A stretch of 64,000 bases of DNA from Bacillota bacterium. GTDB lineage: Bacteria; Bacillota; Negativicutes; Sporomusales; Sporomusaceae. Positions 43,624 through 52,505 of the stretch are shown here, one piece after another. Position 1 is the stretch's first letter. Every line of letters starts with the position of its first letter. Location of the stretch: the NCBI GenBank assembly GCA_023388195.1, contig JAEWGR010000129.1, positions 1-64,000 of the forward strand, read 5' to 3'. The notes beneath the pieces are model-generated. The model did no database searches. It was not told where the DNA came from and worked only from the letters and a program-made list of their open reading frames with translations. Made by a program: the position numbers and the translations under genes.

Positions 43624-43652
43624 TTCCAAACTTTAATGCGTTAAAGTAAAAT
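43624..43652 (+). promoter_or_regulatory. Promoter with operator-like palindrome in the spacer (amino-acid ABC operon)
   Basis: TTCCAA (43624-43629) and TAAAAT (43647-43652), 17-nt spacer. CTTTAA-TGCG-TTAAAG (43631-43646) is an inverted repeat that fills the spacer, a usual place for a repressor. It lies 36 nt before the substrate-binding protein gene. Confidence 0.6.
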
Positions 43653-43687
43653 AGGGATACAGTTAAAAACGAGTGGAGGAATACAGG

Positions 43688-44452
43688 ATGAAAAAATTAA
43701 TGGCCGCTATGCTGGCATTGGTAATGGCTGGTATGTTGATTGCCGGGTGCGGGGGCAGCGACAAGAAGAAAATTGTGGTCGGTCTTGATGATAATTTTCC
43801 GCCCATGGGGTTCCGGGATGCTAACAATAATATCACCGGCTTTGATGTGGATATGGCCAAGGAAGCTGCCAAACGGCTGGGTAGGGAAGTGGAATTCAAG
43901 CCTATTGACTGGGGCAGCAAGGAGGCCGAGCTGAGCGGCAAGCGGGTGGATGTGCTGTGGAACGGTCTTACAATCACGGAAAAACGCCGGGAAAATATTC
44001 TGTTTACCAAAGCTTATATGGAAAACCGCCAGATTATTGTTGTCGCTGCCGGTTCACCTGTAAAGACCAAGGCAGACCTGGCCGGCCGGGTTGTCGGCGC
44101 CCAGGAAGGCAGCAGCAGCATTGAAGCGATTGAAAAAGATGCGGCTACGCTGGCCGCCTTTAAAGAACTCAAAAAGTTTGGCGACAATGTGGCTGCTTTG
44201 ATGGATTTGAAGACCGGACGGCTTGATGCTGTTGTCGTGGATGAAATTGTCGGTCGTTATTACATAGCCAAAAAGCCTGGCGAGTATGTTATACTGGCGG
44301 AAAACTTCGGCACTGAGGAGTATGGCGTGGGTATGCGCAAAGACGATACCGAGCTGCTGAGCAAGCTGCAGAAGGCCCTGGATGATATGAAACAGGACGG
44401 CACAGCGGCGAAAATCTCCCGGCAATGGTTTGGCGAAGATATTGTAAAATAA
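43688..44452 (+). CDS. Polar amino-acid ABC transporter substrate-binding lipoprotein
   Basis: 254 residues from ATG 43688 with GGAGG upstream. Lipoprotein signal with lipobox LIAGC (Cys near residue 20). The family 3 binding fold is seen in GLDDNFPPMGFRD, ITGFDVDMAKEAAKRLG, WNGLTITEKRRENILFT and RLDAVVVDEIVGRYY. The Arg in TEKRRE and Asp in the last motif usually bind the amino-acid backbone. Likely ligands are cystine, glutamine, lysine or similar. First gene of a three-gene importer operon. Confidence 0.93.
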   Translation: MKKLMAAMLALVMAGMLIAGCGGSDKKKIVVGLDDNFPPMGFRDANNNITGFDVDMAKEAAKRLGREVEFKPIDWGSKEAELSGKRVDVLWNGLTITEKRRENILFTKAYMENRQIIVVAAGSPVKTKADLAGRVVGAQEGSSSIEAIEKDAATLAAFKELKKFGDNVAALMDLKTGRLDAVVVDEIVGRYYIAKKPGEYVILAENFGTEEYGVGMRKDDTELLSKLQKALDDMKQDGTAAKISRQWFGEDIVK

Positions 44453-44463
44453 GGAAGAAGTAA

Positions 44464-45117
44464 ATGGATTATATACTGGGCATTTTACCGTCGCTGCTGG
44501 CTGGCACTGTAGTGACCCTGCAGATGTTTTTCGCTACGATTATCCTGGCGCTGCCGCTTGGCCTGCTGCTGGCCCTGGCCCGCATTTCGCGTTTCCGGGC
44601 GTTGCGCAGCACGGTAGGCGTATACATCTGGCTGTTTAGAGGGACACCGCTGATGCTGCAACTGTTATTTATCTATTTTGGCCTGCCGTTCCTGCCCTAT
44701 ATCGGTGTCCGCCTGCCAGACTTCCCGGCGGCACTGCTGGCGTTTGTGCTCAACTATGCAGCCTATTTCGCGGAAATATTCCGTGCCGGCATCCAGTCCA
44801 TCGATCGCGGCCAATATGAAGGAGCCAGGGTGTTGGGGATGACCTATATGCAGACCATGCGGCGTATTGTGCTGCCGCAGGTGATAAAAAGAGTGCTGCC
44901 GCCGGTCAGCAATGAAACGATCACTCTGGTCAAGGATACCTCACTGATTTATGTATTAGCTATGAATGATCTGCTCAGGACAACCCGGGCCCTTGTCCAG
45001 CGGGATTTCAATACGACCCCTTTTATTGTGGCAGCTGTTTTCTACCTGTTGATGACCCTGGCCCTGACCTGGATGTTCCAGAAGCTTGAACAGAAATATG
45101 CTGTATATGACGAGTAG
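44464..45117 (+). CDS. Polar amino-acid ABC transporter permease
   Basis: 217 residues with about five membrane helices. HisM/GlnP-type: WLFRGTPLMLQLLFIYFGLP, FVLNYAAYFAEIFRAGIQSI and the EAA loop QYEGARVLGMTYMQTMRRIVLPQ. It probably forms a homodimer, since only one permease gene is present. It begins 11 nt after the binding-protein gene. Confidence 0.95.
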   Translation: MDYILGILPSLLAGTVVTLQMFFATIILALPLGLLLALARISRFRALRSTVGVYIWLFRGTPLMLQLLFIYFGLPFLPYIGVRLPDFPAALLAFVLNYAAYFAEIFRAGIQSIDRGQYEGARVLGMTYMQTMRRIVLPQVIKRVLPPVSNETITLVKDTSLIYVLAMNDLLRTTRALVQRDFNTTPFIVAAVFYLLMTLALTWMFQKLEQKYAVYDE

Positions 45118-45127
45118 GAGTAGCGCC

Positions 45128-45886
45128 ATGAAAATGATACAGGCAGTCGGCATTGAGAAAAGGTTTAATCATCTTGAAGTTTTAAAAGGCATTTCGCTTA
45201 CGGTAACCCAAGGGGAGGTTGTAGCCATCATCGGCCCTTCGGGCTCAGGCAAGAGTACTTTTTTGCGCTGCCTGAACCGGCTGGAAACCATAGACCGGGG
45301 CCGTATTGAGATTGCCGGCGAAGTCCTGGCCGCCAGTGAGCCCGACGGTAACATACACTATGCCGCCGAAGCCGAGGCCAGACGTATCTGCCGCCGGATG
45401 GGGATGGTATTTCAGCAGTTCAACCTGTTTCCCCACCTTACGGTGCTGGAGAATATTATCGAGGCCCCGCTTACCGTCAAAGGCGTGAGTCGCGAGGAAA
45501 TTACTCCCCAGGCTGAGGAACTGCTGCAGAAAGTGGGACTGGCCGACAAGCGGGATGTGTATCCTTCACGGCTTTCGGGCGGGCAGAAGCAGCGGGTGGC
45601 TATTGCCAGGGCTCTGGCGATGAACCCGGACATTATGCTGTTTGACGAGCCTACCTCCGCCCTGGACCCGGAATTGACAGGCGAGGTGTTAAAAGCTATG
45701 CGCCGGCTGGCCCAGGAGCATATGACCATGCTTGTCGTCACCCACGAAATGGCCTTTGCCAGAGAAGTGGCCAACCGTGTGATCTTTATGGATAATGGAG
45801 AAATTGTCGAGCAGGGGCCGCCGGCAGCACTGTTTGCTGCTCCCGAGCAACCCCGGACGCAGGCCTTCCTGAAAAGAGTGCTGTAG
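45128..45886 (+). CDS. glnQ: Polar amino-acid ABC transporter ATPase (GlnQ-like)
   Basis: 252 residues from ATG 45128, AGGAG upstream. Walker A GPSGSGKST, Q-loop MVFQQFNLFPHLTVLEN, signature RLSGGQKQRVAIARAL, Walker B IMLFDEPTSALDPE and the switch His in VVTHEMAFA. All are typical of the PAAT family. Last gene of the operon; the symbol is a family name and does not prove glutamine. Confidence 0.93.
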   Translation: MKMIQAVGIEKRFNHLEVLKGISLTVTQGEVVAIIGPSGSGKSTFLRCLNRLETIDRGRIEIAGEVLAASEPDGNIHYAAEAEARRICRRMGMVFQQFNLFPHLTVLENIIEAPLTVKGVSREEITPQAEELLQKVGLADKRDVYPSRLSGGQKQRVAIARALAMNPDIMLFDEPTSALDPELTGEVLKAMRRLAQEHMTMLVVTHEMAFAREVANRVIFMDNGEIVEQGPPAALFAAPEQPRTQAFLKRVL

Positions 45887-45936
45887 GTGCCGGAATTAAG
45901 TATAAAGAAGCAGAGAAACGGGAGCGCCGAAGCGCG

Positions 45937-45993
45937 GGAACGTTCTTTTTGCTTCTTTTTGCGTTTGGTCTGGGAAGCAAAAAGAATGTTTCC
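45937..45993. terminator. Long hairpin between the ABC operon and the ABC-F gene
   Basis: The arms contain TTCTTTTTGCTTC and GAAGCAAAAAGAA, extended outward by GGAAC.. / ..TTTCC with small mismatches, around an 18-nt loop. The T tracts lie inside the arms. Probable terminator. Confidence 0.6.
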
Positions 45994-46012
45994 TTGCTTC
46001 AGTAATTTGCTT

Positions 46013-46042
46013 TTGACAGCGGGGGCGGCTTTGCGATAAAAT
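46013..46042 (+). promoter_or_regulatory. Promoter of the ABC-F gene
   Basis: TTGACA (46013-46018) and TAAAAT (46037-46042), 18-nt spacer, 36 nt before the ATG. Confidence 0.7.
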
Positions 46043-46078
46043 AAAGAAGTATTTGTTAAAAAGCATGAGGAGTTTATA

Positions 46079-47635
46079 ATGAGTGTTTTAACTGTTGAAA
46101 ATGTATCTCACGGCTTTGGCGCCCGCACTATTCTTACCGAGGCATCTTTCCGGTTGTTAAAAGGCGAGCATGTCGGCCTTATCGGCGCTAATGGCGAAGG
46201 CAAATCAACCTTCTTAAACATCATCACCGGCCAGCTGACACCGGACGAGGGCAAGGTCGAGTGGTCCAACCGGGTTACGGTGGGGTATCTTGACCAGCAC
46301 TCGGTTCTGTCAAAGGGGAAAACGATCCGCGACGTGCTGCGGGAAGCCTTTCAGAATATGTTCGATCTGGAAGCCGAGATGCTGGGGTTATATGATAAAA
46401 TGGGTGATGCCACCCAGGCTGAAGTGGACAAGATGATGGAGGAAGTGGGCGAGCTGCAGGACATGCTCGAACACGGCGGCTTTTATGTCCTTGATGCCAA
46501 AATTGAAGAAGTAGCCAACGGTCTGGGGTTGGGCGATATCGGCCTGGACCGGGATGTGACCGATCTGAGCGGCGGACAGAGGACAAAGGTGCTTTTGACC
46601 AAATTGCTGCTTCAGAACCCTACTATTCTGATCCTGGACGAGCCGACCAACTATCTTGATTTTGAACATATAGAATGGCTGAAAAGATATCTGAAAGAAT
46701 ATGAGAATAGTTTTATTCTTGTATCTCATGATATTTCGTTTTTGAATGAAGTTGTCAATGTTATTTATCATGTTGAAAACGCCGTCTTAACCCGTTACAG
46801 TGGTGATTATGAGCAGTTCCAGCAGATGTATGCCGTGAGAAAAAGCCAGGAAACCCGGGCTTATGAGCGGCAACAGCAGGAGGTTGACCGGCTGGAGGAT
46901 TTTATTGCCCGTAATAAAGCCCGGGTTGCGACCAGGGGGATGGCTAACAGCCGCCAAAAGCGCCTGGACAAGATGGAGATTCTGGAAAAACCACGGGAAA
47001 AGCCCAAACCCACTTTCCAGTTCCGGGAAGCCCGGACGCCCAGCCGGTTTATTGTCGAAGCCAAAGACCTGGTATTAGGTTATGATGAGCCATTGACCAA
47101 ACCTGTGGACATTGTGCTGGAACGAGGACAGAAAGTAGCCATCAGGGGGGTTAATGGCCTGGGGAAATCAACCTTGCTGAAAACCCTGCTTGGCTTCATT
47201 CAGCCTGTAGCCGGCAAAGTAATCCTGGGTGACTATCTGCAGGCAGGCTACTTTGAGCAGGAATCGGGCCGTAACAACAGCCGGACAGCCATGGAAGAGG
47301 TCTGGGATGAGTTTCCCGGTCTGACGAATTTTGAGGTCAGGGCGGCGCTGGCGCGCTGCGGCCTGACTAACGAGCATATTACCAGTCAGATGATGGTGCT
47401 AAGCGGAGGCGAGAATGCCAAGGTCCGTTTGTGCAAACTCATGCTTAAAGATGTCAACTGGCTGGTGCTGGACGAGCCGACCAACCATCTTGATGTTGAG
47501 GCCAAAGCCGAGCTGAAGCGGGCATTGATGGAGTTCAAAGGCACAGTTCTGCTTGTTTCGCATGAACCGGAGTTTTATGAGGACTGGGTAACGGCTGTCT
47601 GGAATGTCGAAAACTGGACAACCAAAATTGTATAA
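46079..47635 (+). CDS. ABC-F family ATPase (YbiT/YkpA-like)
   Basis: 518 residues with two ABC cassettes and no membrane domain. First Walker A GANGEGKST, signature LSGGQRTKV; second Walker A GVNGLGKST, signature LSGGENAKV; both Walker B end DEPTN. The linker between the cassettes (about 240-320) is the charged P-site tRNA interaction motif with RGMANSRQKRLDKME. Such proteins act on the ribosome E site as translation factors or confer antibiotic resistance. YbiT/YkpA-like housekeeping members are nearest. Confidence 0.93.
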   Translation: MSVLTVENVSHGFGARTILTEASFRLLKGEHVGLIGANGEGKSTFLNIITGQLTPDEGKVEWSNRVTVGYLDQHSVLSKGKTIRDVLREAFQNMFDLEAEMLGLYDKMGDATQAEVDKMMEEVGELQDMLEHGGFYVLDAKIEEVANGLGLGDIGLDRDVTDLSGGQRTKVLLTKLLLQNPTILILDEPTNYLDFEHIEWLKRYLKEYENSFILVSHDISFLNEVVNVIYHVENAVLTRYSGDYEQFQQMYAVRKSQETRAYERQQQEVDRLEDFIARNKARVATRGMANSRQKRLDKMEILEKPREKPKPTFQFREARTPSRFIVEAKDLVLGYDEPLTKPVDIVLERGQKVAIRGVNGLGKSTLLKTLLGFIQPVAGKVILGDYLQAGYFEQESGRNNSRTAMEEVWDEFPGLTNFEVRAALARCGLTNEHITSQMMVLSGGENAKVRLCKLMLKDVNWLVLDEPTNHLDVEAKAELKRALMEFKGTVLLVSHEPEFYEDWVTAVWNVENWTTKIV

Positions 47636-47640
47636 TAAAC

Positions 47641-47678
47641 AGGCGGTCTGTGATTTGGTCACAGGCCGCTCTTTATTT
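47641..47678 (+). terminator. Terminator of the ABC-F gene
   Basis: Stem GCGGTCTGTGA / TCACAGGCCGC with one G-U pair and loop TTTGG, then CTCTTTATTT. Confidence 0.8.
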
Positions 47679-47752
47679 GGCAGCAGTCCGCCTGCATAAT
47701 TTTGTGGCTGACCTGGAAAAGGTATAAGCATCACATCTCACCGGAGGTTTAT

Positions 47753-48520
47753 ATGTATTCTGAAGATATCGCCAGCCTTTGCAGTGCAGCCGTAAAAAAA
47801 GCACAATTTCTCAGGGCAAGTACCAGTAAATATTTGTTATCCTCGGCTCTGGCCGGCATATACGTCGGGTTTGCAGTATTGCTGGCGTATACGATTGGCG
47901 GCTTATTGTCCCAGGATTATTTACCTTTTGTCCGGATTGGGATGGGCTTGTCTTTCGGTATTGCCCTGAGTCTGGTTACTTTCGCCGGTTCAGAATTATT
48001 TACAGGCAATAATATGACAATGACGGTCGGGGCCTTAGAGAAAAAGACAACCGTGCTGGATTTGATCAAGGTCAATGTTTTTAGTTTCGCCGGTAATTTG
48101 CTGGGCTCGGCGGTGCTGGCCGGTCTTTTTATCAGTGCCGGTCTGGCTACAGGCAGCACGGCCGTGTATATTGCCAAGATTGCGCAGAGCAAAATGTCTT
48201 TGCCCTGGACGGAACTGGTAGCTAAAGGCATATTGTGCAATATGCTGGTATGCCTGGCTGTGTGGTGCTCGATCCGTACTAAGGACGAAACAGCCAAGCT
48301 GATCATGATTTTCTGGTGTTTGTTTGCCTTTATCACCACCGGTTTTGAGCATAGCGTGGCAAATATGACCCTGCTGACGGTGGCCCTGTTGATGCCGGCC
48401 GCGGCGGTCGGCTCATTAAGCGGCTTCGCCTATAATCTGTTATTTGTTACCCTTGGTAATGCGATTGGTGGTGCATTGGTAATCGGCGCCTCTTATTGGT
48501 ATATTTCCCACAAGGATTAG
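47753..48520 (+). CDS. Formate/nitrite transporter (FNT) family channel
   Basis: 255 residues from ATG 47753 (CGGAGG upstream). Six membrane helices. FNT-type segments: LAGIYVGFAVLLAYTIGG, FAGSELFTGNNMTM and LCNMLVCLAVWCS. The substrate could be formate, nitrite or another monocarboxylate; formate would match pflB later in the window, but the two are 12 kb apart. Confidence 0.92.
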   Translation: MYSEDIASLCSAAVKKAQFLRASTSKYLLSSALAGIYVGFAVLLAYTIGGLLSQDYLPFVRIGMGLSFGIALSLVTFAGSELFTGNNMTMTVGALEKKTTVLDLIKVNVFSFAGNLLGSAVLAGLFISAGLATGSTAVYIAKIAQSKMSLPWTELVAKGILCNMLVCLAVWCSIRTKDETAKLIMIFWCLFAFITTGFEHSVANMTLLTVALLMPAAAVGSLSGFAYNLLFVTLGNAIGGALVIGASYWYISHKD

Positions 48521-48550
48521 CCGGTGGCCGGCACAGACAGGAAACTGCAG

Positions 48551-48581
48551 GCAGAATCTGAATAAGATTCTGCTTTTTTTT
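48551..48581 (+). terminator. Intrinsic terminator of the FNT gene
   Basis: Stem GCAGAATCT / AGATTCTGC, loop GAATA, then eight T. Confidence 0.95.
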
Positions 48582-48584
48582 AGG

Positions 48585-48710
48585 TCACAGAATTTATAAA
48601 TAAGTTCTCTGGATAGAGAAGACTAAGGGGCACAGGCGGCTCTGCCGGCCTCGGAAAGGAATTGGCTTACGCCAAGTCCTTTAGGAATCTGATTGTTCGA
48701 TTTTCTGTGA
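48585..48710 (+). repeat. Dispersed structured repeat, copy C
   Basis: Outer stem TCACAGAA (48585-48592) / TTCTGTGA (48703-48710), perfect 8 bp and unrelated in sequence to the outer stems of copies A and B. Core CAGGCGGCTCTGCCGGC at 48633-48649, then the hairpin TTGGC-TTAC-GCCAA. The rest of the gap to 48917 holds an AT-rich stretch and the xdh promoter. Confidence 0.75.
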
Positions 48711-48837
48711 ATGGAACCATACATACAATAAAATTGCCTGCTGAGAAATTCATTGCAAATAACAGCGAATTACTGCAGAATATGATAAAAATAGCTAAAT
48801 ATAAACGATAAAAGCCAATTGGCGAGAGAAAATTATG

Positions 48838-48901
48838 TTTTCACTTTACCACTCATGTGATATAATTCGAAACGTATTCAGTAAATAAACCGAACGTTCG
48901 G
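48838..48901 (+). promoter_or_regulatory. Promoter of the xdh cluster and palindromic operator
   Basis: TATAAT at 48861-48866 with TTTTCA 17 nt upstream. A perfect 12-bp palindrome CCGAACGTTCGG lies at 48890-48901, near the expected transcript start plus 20 and just before the ribosome site. It resembles operators of TetR-type repressors. Confidence 0.65.
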
Positions 48902-48917
48902 CAGTGGAGGGTGAAAA

Positions 48918-49721
48918 TTGTTCACGTTGCTTAACATAGCGCAACCAGATACACCGCAAGAGGCCTACCGGATACTGACTGCCAAAAGGAGTAATGTCAT
49001 CCTTGGCGGCTGTGCCTGGCTCCGGATGGGGTCGCAGACGATTCACACCGGGGTGGATTTAGCTAAACTTGGCCTGGATTTTATTAAAGAATATGATACT
49101 TATTTTGAAATCGGGGCAATGACCAGCTTACGTGATGTTGAGACCAGCACGGCCCTGAACCGGTGGTTCAGCGGTATCCTGGCCAAGTCGGTGCAGAACA
49201 TTATTGGCGTTCAGTTCCGCAATGTCGCTACCGTTGGTGCGTCGGTGTTTTCCCGTTATGGTTTTTCCGATTTTCTTACCGCCCTGCTGGCTCTTGATAC
49301 GGAGATTGAACTTTATAAGGGCGGGCGCCTGACCCTGGCCGAATTTGTGGATATGCCCAGAAGCAAGGATCTGTTAGTTAAAGTAATTATTCATAAGACA
49401 AGCCGCAGTGCCGCCTATCTGGCCCTGCGGAACTCGCAGAGTGATTATCCGGTGCTGACTGTTGCCGTTTCCCGGCTTGACGGGGATTGGAAAATCGTTG
49501 CCGGTGCCAGGCCAACCCGGGCCAAACTGGCGGCGAAGGCGGCGGCATTGCTGGCCGGTGCCGGCAGTGCTGTGTCGCCGGACTGCCGGCTGCAGGCAGC
49601 CGAACTGGCAGCTGATGAGTTGCCGTTTGGAGCGAATATGCGTGCTTCGGCCGAATACCGCCGTCTTATGTGCAAAACCTTAGTCAACCGGGCGCTTATG
49701 GAGGTAACCGCATGCAGATAG
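48918..49721 (+). CDS. Xanthine dehydrogenase-type hydroxylase, FAD-binding subunit
   Basis: 267 residues, TTG start after GGAGGGTG. FAD-site segments of the CO dehydrogenase/xanthine dehydrogenase medium subunit are present: ILGGCAWLRMG, QFRNVATVGASVFSRYGFSD and LLALDTEIEL. The C-terminal domain lies at about 170-267. It passes electrons from the iron-sulfur subunit to an acceptor. First gene of the cluster; it overlaps the next by 10 nt. Confidence 0.9.
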   Translation: MFTLLNIAQPDTPQEAYRILTAKRSNVILGGCAWLRMGSQTIHTGVDLAKLGLDFIKEYDTYFEIGAMTSLRDVETSTALNRWFSGILAKSVQNIIGVQFRNVATVGASVFSRYGFSDFLTALLALDTEIELYKGGRLTLAEFVDMPRSKDLLVKVIIHKTSRSAAYLALRNSQSDYPVLTVAVSRLDGDWKIVAGARPTRAKLAAKAAALLAGAGSAVSPDCRLQAAELAADELPFGANMRASAEYRRLMCKTLVNRALMEVTACR

Positions 49722-50167
49722 AGGTATTTATTAATCATCAGCAGGTCACCCTAACGGTTCAACCTGATGAGTTTCTGGTTGATACCCTGCGCGAACAGGG
49801 GCTGTTCAGTGTCAGGCGGGGCTGTGATACAGCCTGCTGCGGCTTGTGTACGGTCTGGCTTGATGGCCGGCCGACACTGTCGTGCTCGACCTTGTCCTTC
49901 CGGGCCCAGGGCAGACATATTACAACAATTGAAGGCCTCCGGCATGAGGCTGAGGGCTTTGCCCGCTTTATGGCGGCCGAAGGTGCCGATCAGTGCGGCT
50001 ATTGCAGCCCGGGCTTCATCCTGACTATCCTGGCGATGAAGCGGGAACTGGTCAACCCTGGCGAAGCCGATATCATTCACTACTTGACAGGCAATCTTTG
50101 CCGCTGTACCGGTTACCAGGGGCAGCTCCGGGCCGTCAAGAAATACCTGGGGGTAGCAGAACAATGA
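49712..50167 (+). CDS. Xanthine dehydrogenase-type hydroxylase, 2Fe-2S subunit
   Basis: 151 residues from ATG 49712 (TGGAGG upstream). The N-terminal plant-type ferredoxin cluster is CDTACCGLC plus a later Cys in PTLSC. The C-terminal helical cluster is QCGYCSPGF plus CRCTGYQ. Both 2Fe-2S sites are complete. It overlaps the Mo subunit by 4 nt (ATGA). Confidence 0.96.
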   Translation: MQIEVFINHQQVTLTVQPDEFLVDTLREQGLFSVRRGCDTACCGLCTVWLDGRPTLSCSTLSFRAQGRHITTIEGLRHEAEGFARFMAAEGADQCGYCSPGFILTILAMKRELVNPGEADIIHYLTGNLCRCTGYQGQLRAVKKYLGVAEQ

Positions 50168-52437
50168 AATGTGTAGGCAAAGCGATTGCCAAAACAGATG
50201 CCATAGCTATTAGTACCGGCAAACCCGTATATACGGAGGATTTGGTGCCGGCTGACACCCTGGTGGTAAAAATTCTTCGAAGCCCGCACGCCTATGCGCG
50301 CATTAAATCCATTGATCTGGCTAAAGCCCGGACTATAAAAGGGGTCGAGTGCATCCTGACTTACAAGGATGTGCCCAAAGCCCGGTTTACGCTGGCCGGC
50401 CAGTCTTATCCGGAACCATCGCCCTATGACCGCCTGATTTTGGATCAGGTTGTGCGCTATGTTGGGGATGAAGTGGCTATTGTGGCGGCTGTTGATGAAA
50501 AAACGGCCAATGCCGCCCTGAAAAAAATTAAAGTTGAGTATGAAGTACTGGAACCGGTGATTGACTTTGAACAGGCTATCGGTCATACCTCGGTTGTGCA
50601 TCCCGAAGAGGATTTGCACTGCAATTTTGATATCGGCATGGATAAAGCCCGTAATATCTGCTCCACACACCGGGTTGAGGCCGGCGATGTGGAGCAGGAA
50701 CTCAAAAATTGTGACATCGTTATTGAAGAAACCTATTATACCCAGGCACAGGCTCATGCCATGATGGAGACGTTTCGTGCGTTTACCCATCTTGACCATA
50801 CGGGCCGGCTGGTCATTGTCAGCTCAACGCAGGTGCCCTTCCACATCAGACGGCATGTGGCCCGGGCCCTGGAGCTGCCGGCAAGCAGGGTCCGGGTGAT
50901 CAAACCCCGCATTGGCGGTGGCTTTGGCGGTAAGCAGACAGGCTCAGGCGAGGTGTTTGCCGGCCTGGTGACGCTGAAGACCAGCCGGCCGGCTCTATTT
51001 ATATATAGCCGGACTGAAACCTTTAGTTGTACCACAAGCCGTCATGCCATGAGGCTGAAACTGCGGCTGGGGGCCGATAAAGACGGCTTTATCCGCGCCC
51101 TTGATATTGAAAATCTGTCAGACACCGGTGCGTACGGCGAACATGCTTCGACGACATTTATGGTCTGCGGCGATAAAACGCTGCCGTTATATAATAAAAC
51201 CAGAGCCGTCCGGTATCAGGGCCATGCTGTGTATACTAACAAAATGCCCGCCGGGGCACTCAGAGGCTACGGCGCCACGCAGGGGACGTTTGCGCTGGAA
51301 TCGGCGGTAAACAAGCTGGCTGAGCGGCTTAATATGGACCCGGCTGAACTCAGGCTTAAGAACTTAATCCGGGAAGGCGAAACCTGCCTGGTGTATCAGG
51401 GCAAAAAACTGGGCAGTTCCGCTCTTGACCGCTGTATTCAAAAAGGTAAAGCGCTGATCGGCTGGGATGACAAATACCCTCGCCGCGTTTTACCGGACGG
51501 CAAGGTACGGGCGATCGGCATGGCGGTTACTATGCAGGGGTCAGGGATTGCCGGGATTGATACGGCCTCTATTGAAATCCGGCTGAATGATGACGGCAGC
51601 TATACCCTGTTTACCGGTTCAACCGATATGGGTACAGGCAGTGATACTGTATTGGCCCAGATTGCCGCCGAGGTGTTGGCCACATCGCTGGACAACATTC
51701 TTGTTCACGCCGCCGATACGGATGTTTCTCCCTATGATCCCGGTTCTTATGCTTCCAGTACTGCTTATGTGACCGGTATGGCCACCTTGCAGGCCGCTGA
51801 GGAGTTAAAACAGAAGATTATTGAACAGGGTGCTAAGCAGCTGGCCGTTGCGCCGGGGCAGCTGCTCTTTGACGGCGAAAACCTGACCACCCTTGACGGC
51901 AAGTCGATGAGCCTGGAGAAACTGGCCGAACTTATGGTCTTGGGCGCCGGCAAGCAGCAGTTGACAGGGTTTGCAACGCATGGCTCGCCGGTTTCGCCGC
52001 CACCCTTTATTGCCGGTTTTGCCGAGGTGGAGGTCGACCCTGAGACCGGTGTTATCGAACTGCTTGATTATGTGGCGGTCGTCGACTGCGGCACGGTGCT
52101 TAATGCCAACCTGGCCCGCATTCAGGTTGAGGGCGGTATTGCCCAGGGCATTGGTATGGCCATGTATGAGGATGTCCGGTATGATGAACGCGGGCGGATG
52201 CAGACAAATACGTTTATGCAGTACAAAATCCCCTGCCGCAAAGATGTCGGCAAAATTACCGTGGCCTTTGAGGCCAGCTATGAACCTACAGGTCCGTTTG
52301 GGGCCAAGTCGATCGGCGAGGTGGTTATTAATACGCCACCGCCAGCCATTGCCCATGCCGTCTATAATGCGGTGGGTGCTACCGTTACCAGGCTGCCCAT
52401 TACACCGGAAAAGGTGTTTATGGGAATACAGAAATAG
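50164..52437 (+). CDS. Xanthine dehydrogenase-type hydroxylase, molybdenum-binding subunit
   Basis: 757 residues from ATG 50164, which overlaps the preceding stop. Segments of the Mo-pterin subunit: GGGFGGKQTGSGEVF, GALRGYGATQGTFALE, GSTDMGTGSDTVLAQ, and GPFGAKSIGEVV with the catalytic Glu. With YqeB, YqeC and MocA encoded downstream this is probably a selenium-dependent hydroxylase, in which selenium is a labile Mo ligand rather than selenocysteine. Substrate is likely xanthine, purine or a related N-heterocycle. Confidence 0.92.
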   Translation: MKCVGKAIAKTDAIAISTGKPVYTEDLVPADTLVVKILRSPHAYARIKSIDLAKARTIKGVECILTYKDVPKARFTLAGQSYPEPSPYDRLILDQVVRYVGDEVAIVAAVDEKTANAALKKIKVEYEVLEPVIDFEQAIGHTSVVHPEEDLHCNFDIGMDKARNICSTHRVEAGDVEQELKNCDIVIEETYYTQAQAHAMMETFRAFTHLDHTGRLVIVSSTQVPFHIRRHVARALELPASRVRVIKPRIGGGFGGKQTGSGEVFAGLVTLKTSRPALFIYSRTETFSCTTSRHAMRLKLRLGADKDGFIRALDIENLSDTGAYGEHASTTFMVCGDKTLPLYNKTRAVRYQGHAVYTNKMPAGALRGYGATQGTFALESAVNKLAERLNMDPAELRLKNLIREGETCLVYQGKKLGSSALDRCIQKGKALIGWDDKYPRRVLPDGKVRAIGMAVTMQGSGIAGIDTASIEIRLNDDGSYTLFTGSTDMGTGSDTVLAQIAAEVLATSLDNILVHAADTDVSPYDPGSYASSTAYVTGMATLQAAEELKQKIIEQGAKQLAVAPGQLLFDGENLTTLDGKSMSLEKLAELMVLGAGKQQLTGFATHGSPVSPPPFIAGFAEVEVDPETGVIELLDYVAVVDCGTVLNANLARIQVEGGIAQGIGMAMYEDVRYDERGRMQTNTFMQYKIPCRKDVGKITVAFEASYEPTGPFGAKSIGEVVINTPPPAIAHAVYNAVGATVTRLPITPEKVFMGIQK

Positions 52438-52505
52438 GCATGTTTTTGGCGGCGCAAACCGCGCCGCTGACTGTCAGATCCAAAATAAGGGGGAGAATGT
52501 ACAAA

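Noticed and set aside
47641..47678. A fourth copy of the CAGGCGGC dispersed repeat
   Set aside because: Only the first eight bases match; the rest is an ordinary terminator stem without the second hairpin.
50164..52437. Selenocysteine (in-frame TGA) in the hydroxylase genes
   Set aside because: No in-frame TGA interrupts the subunits. Selenium in this enzyme type is a labile ligand, not selenocysteine.
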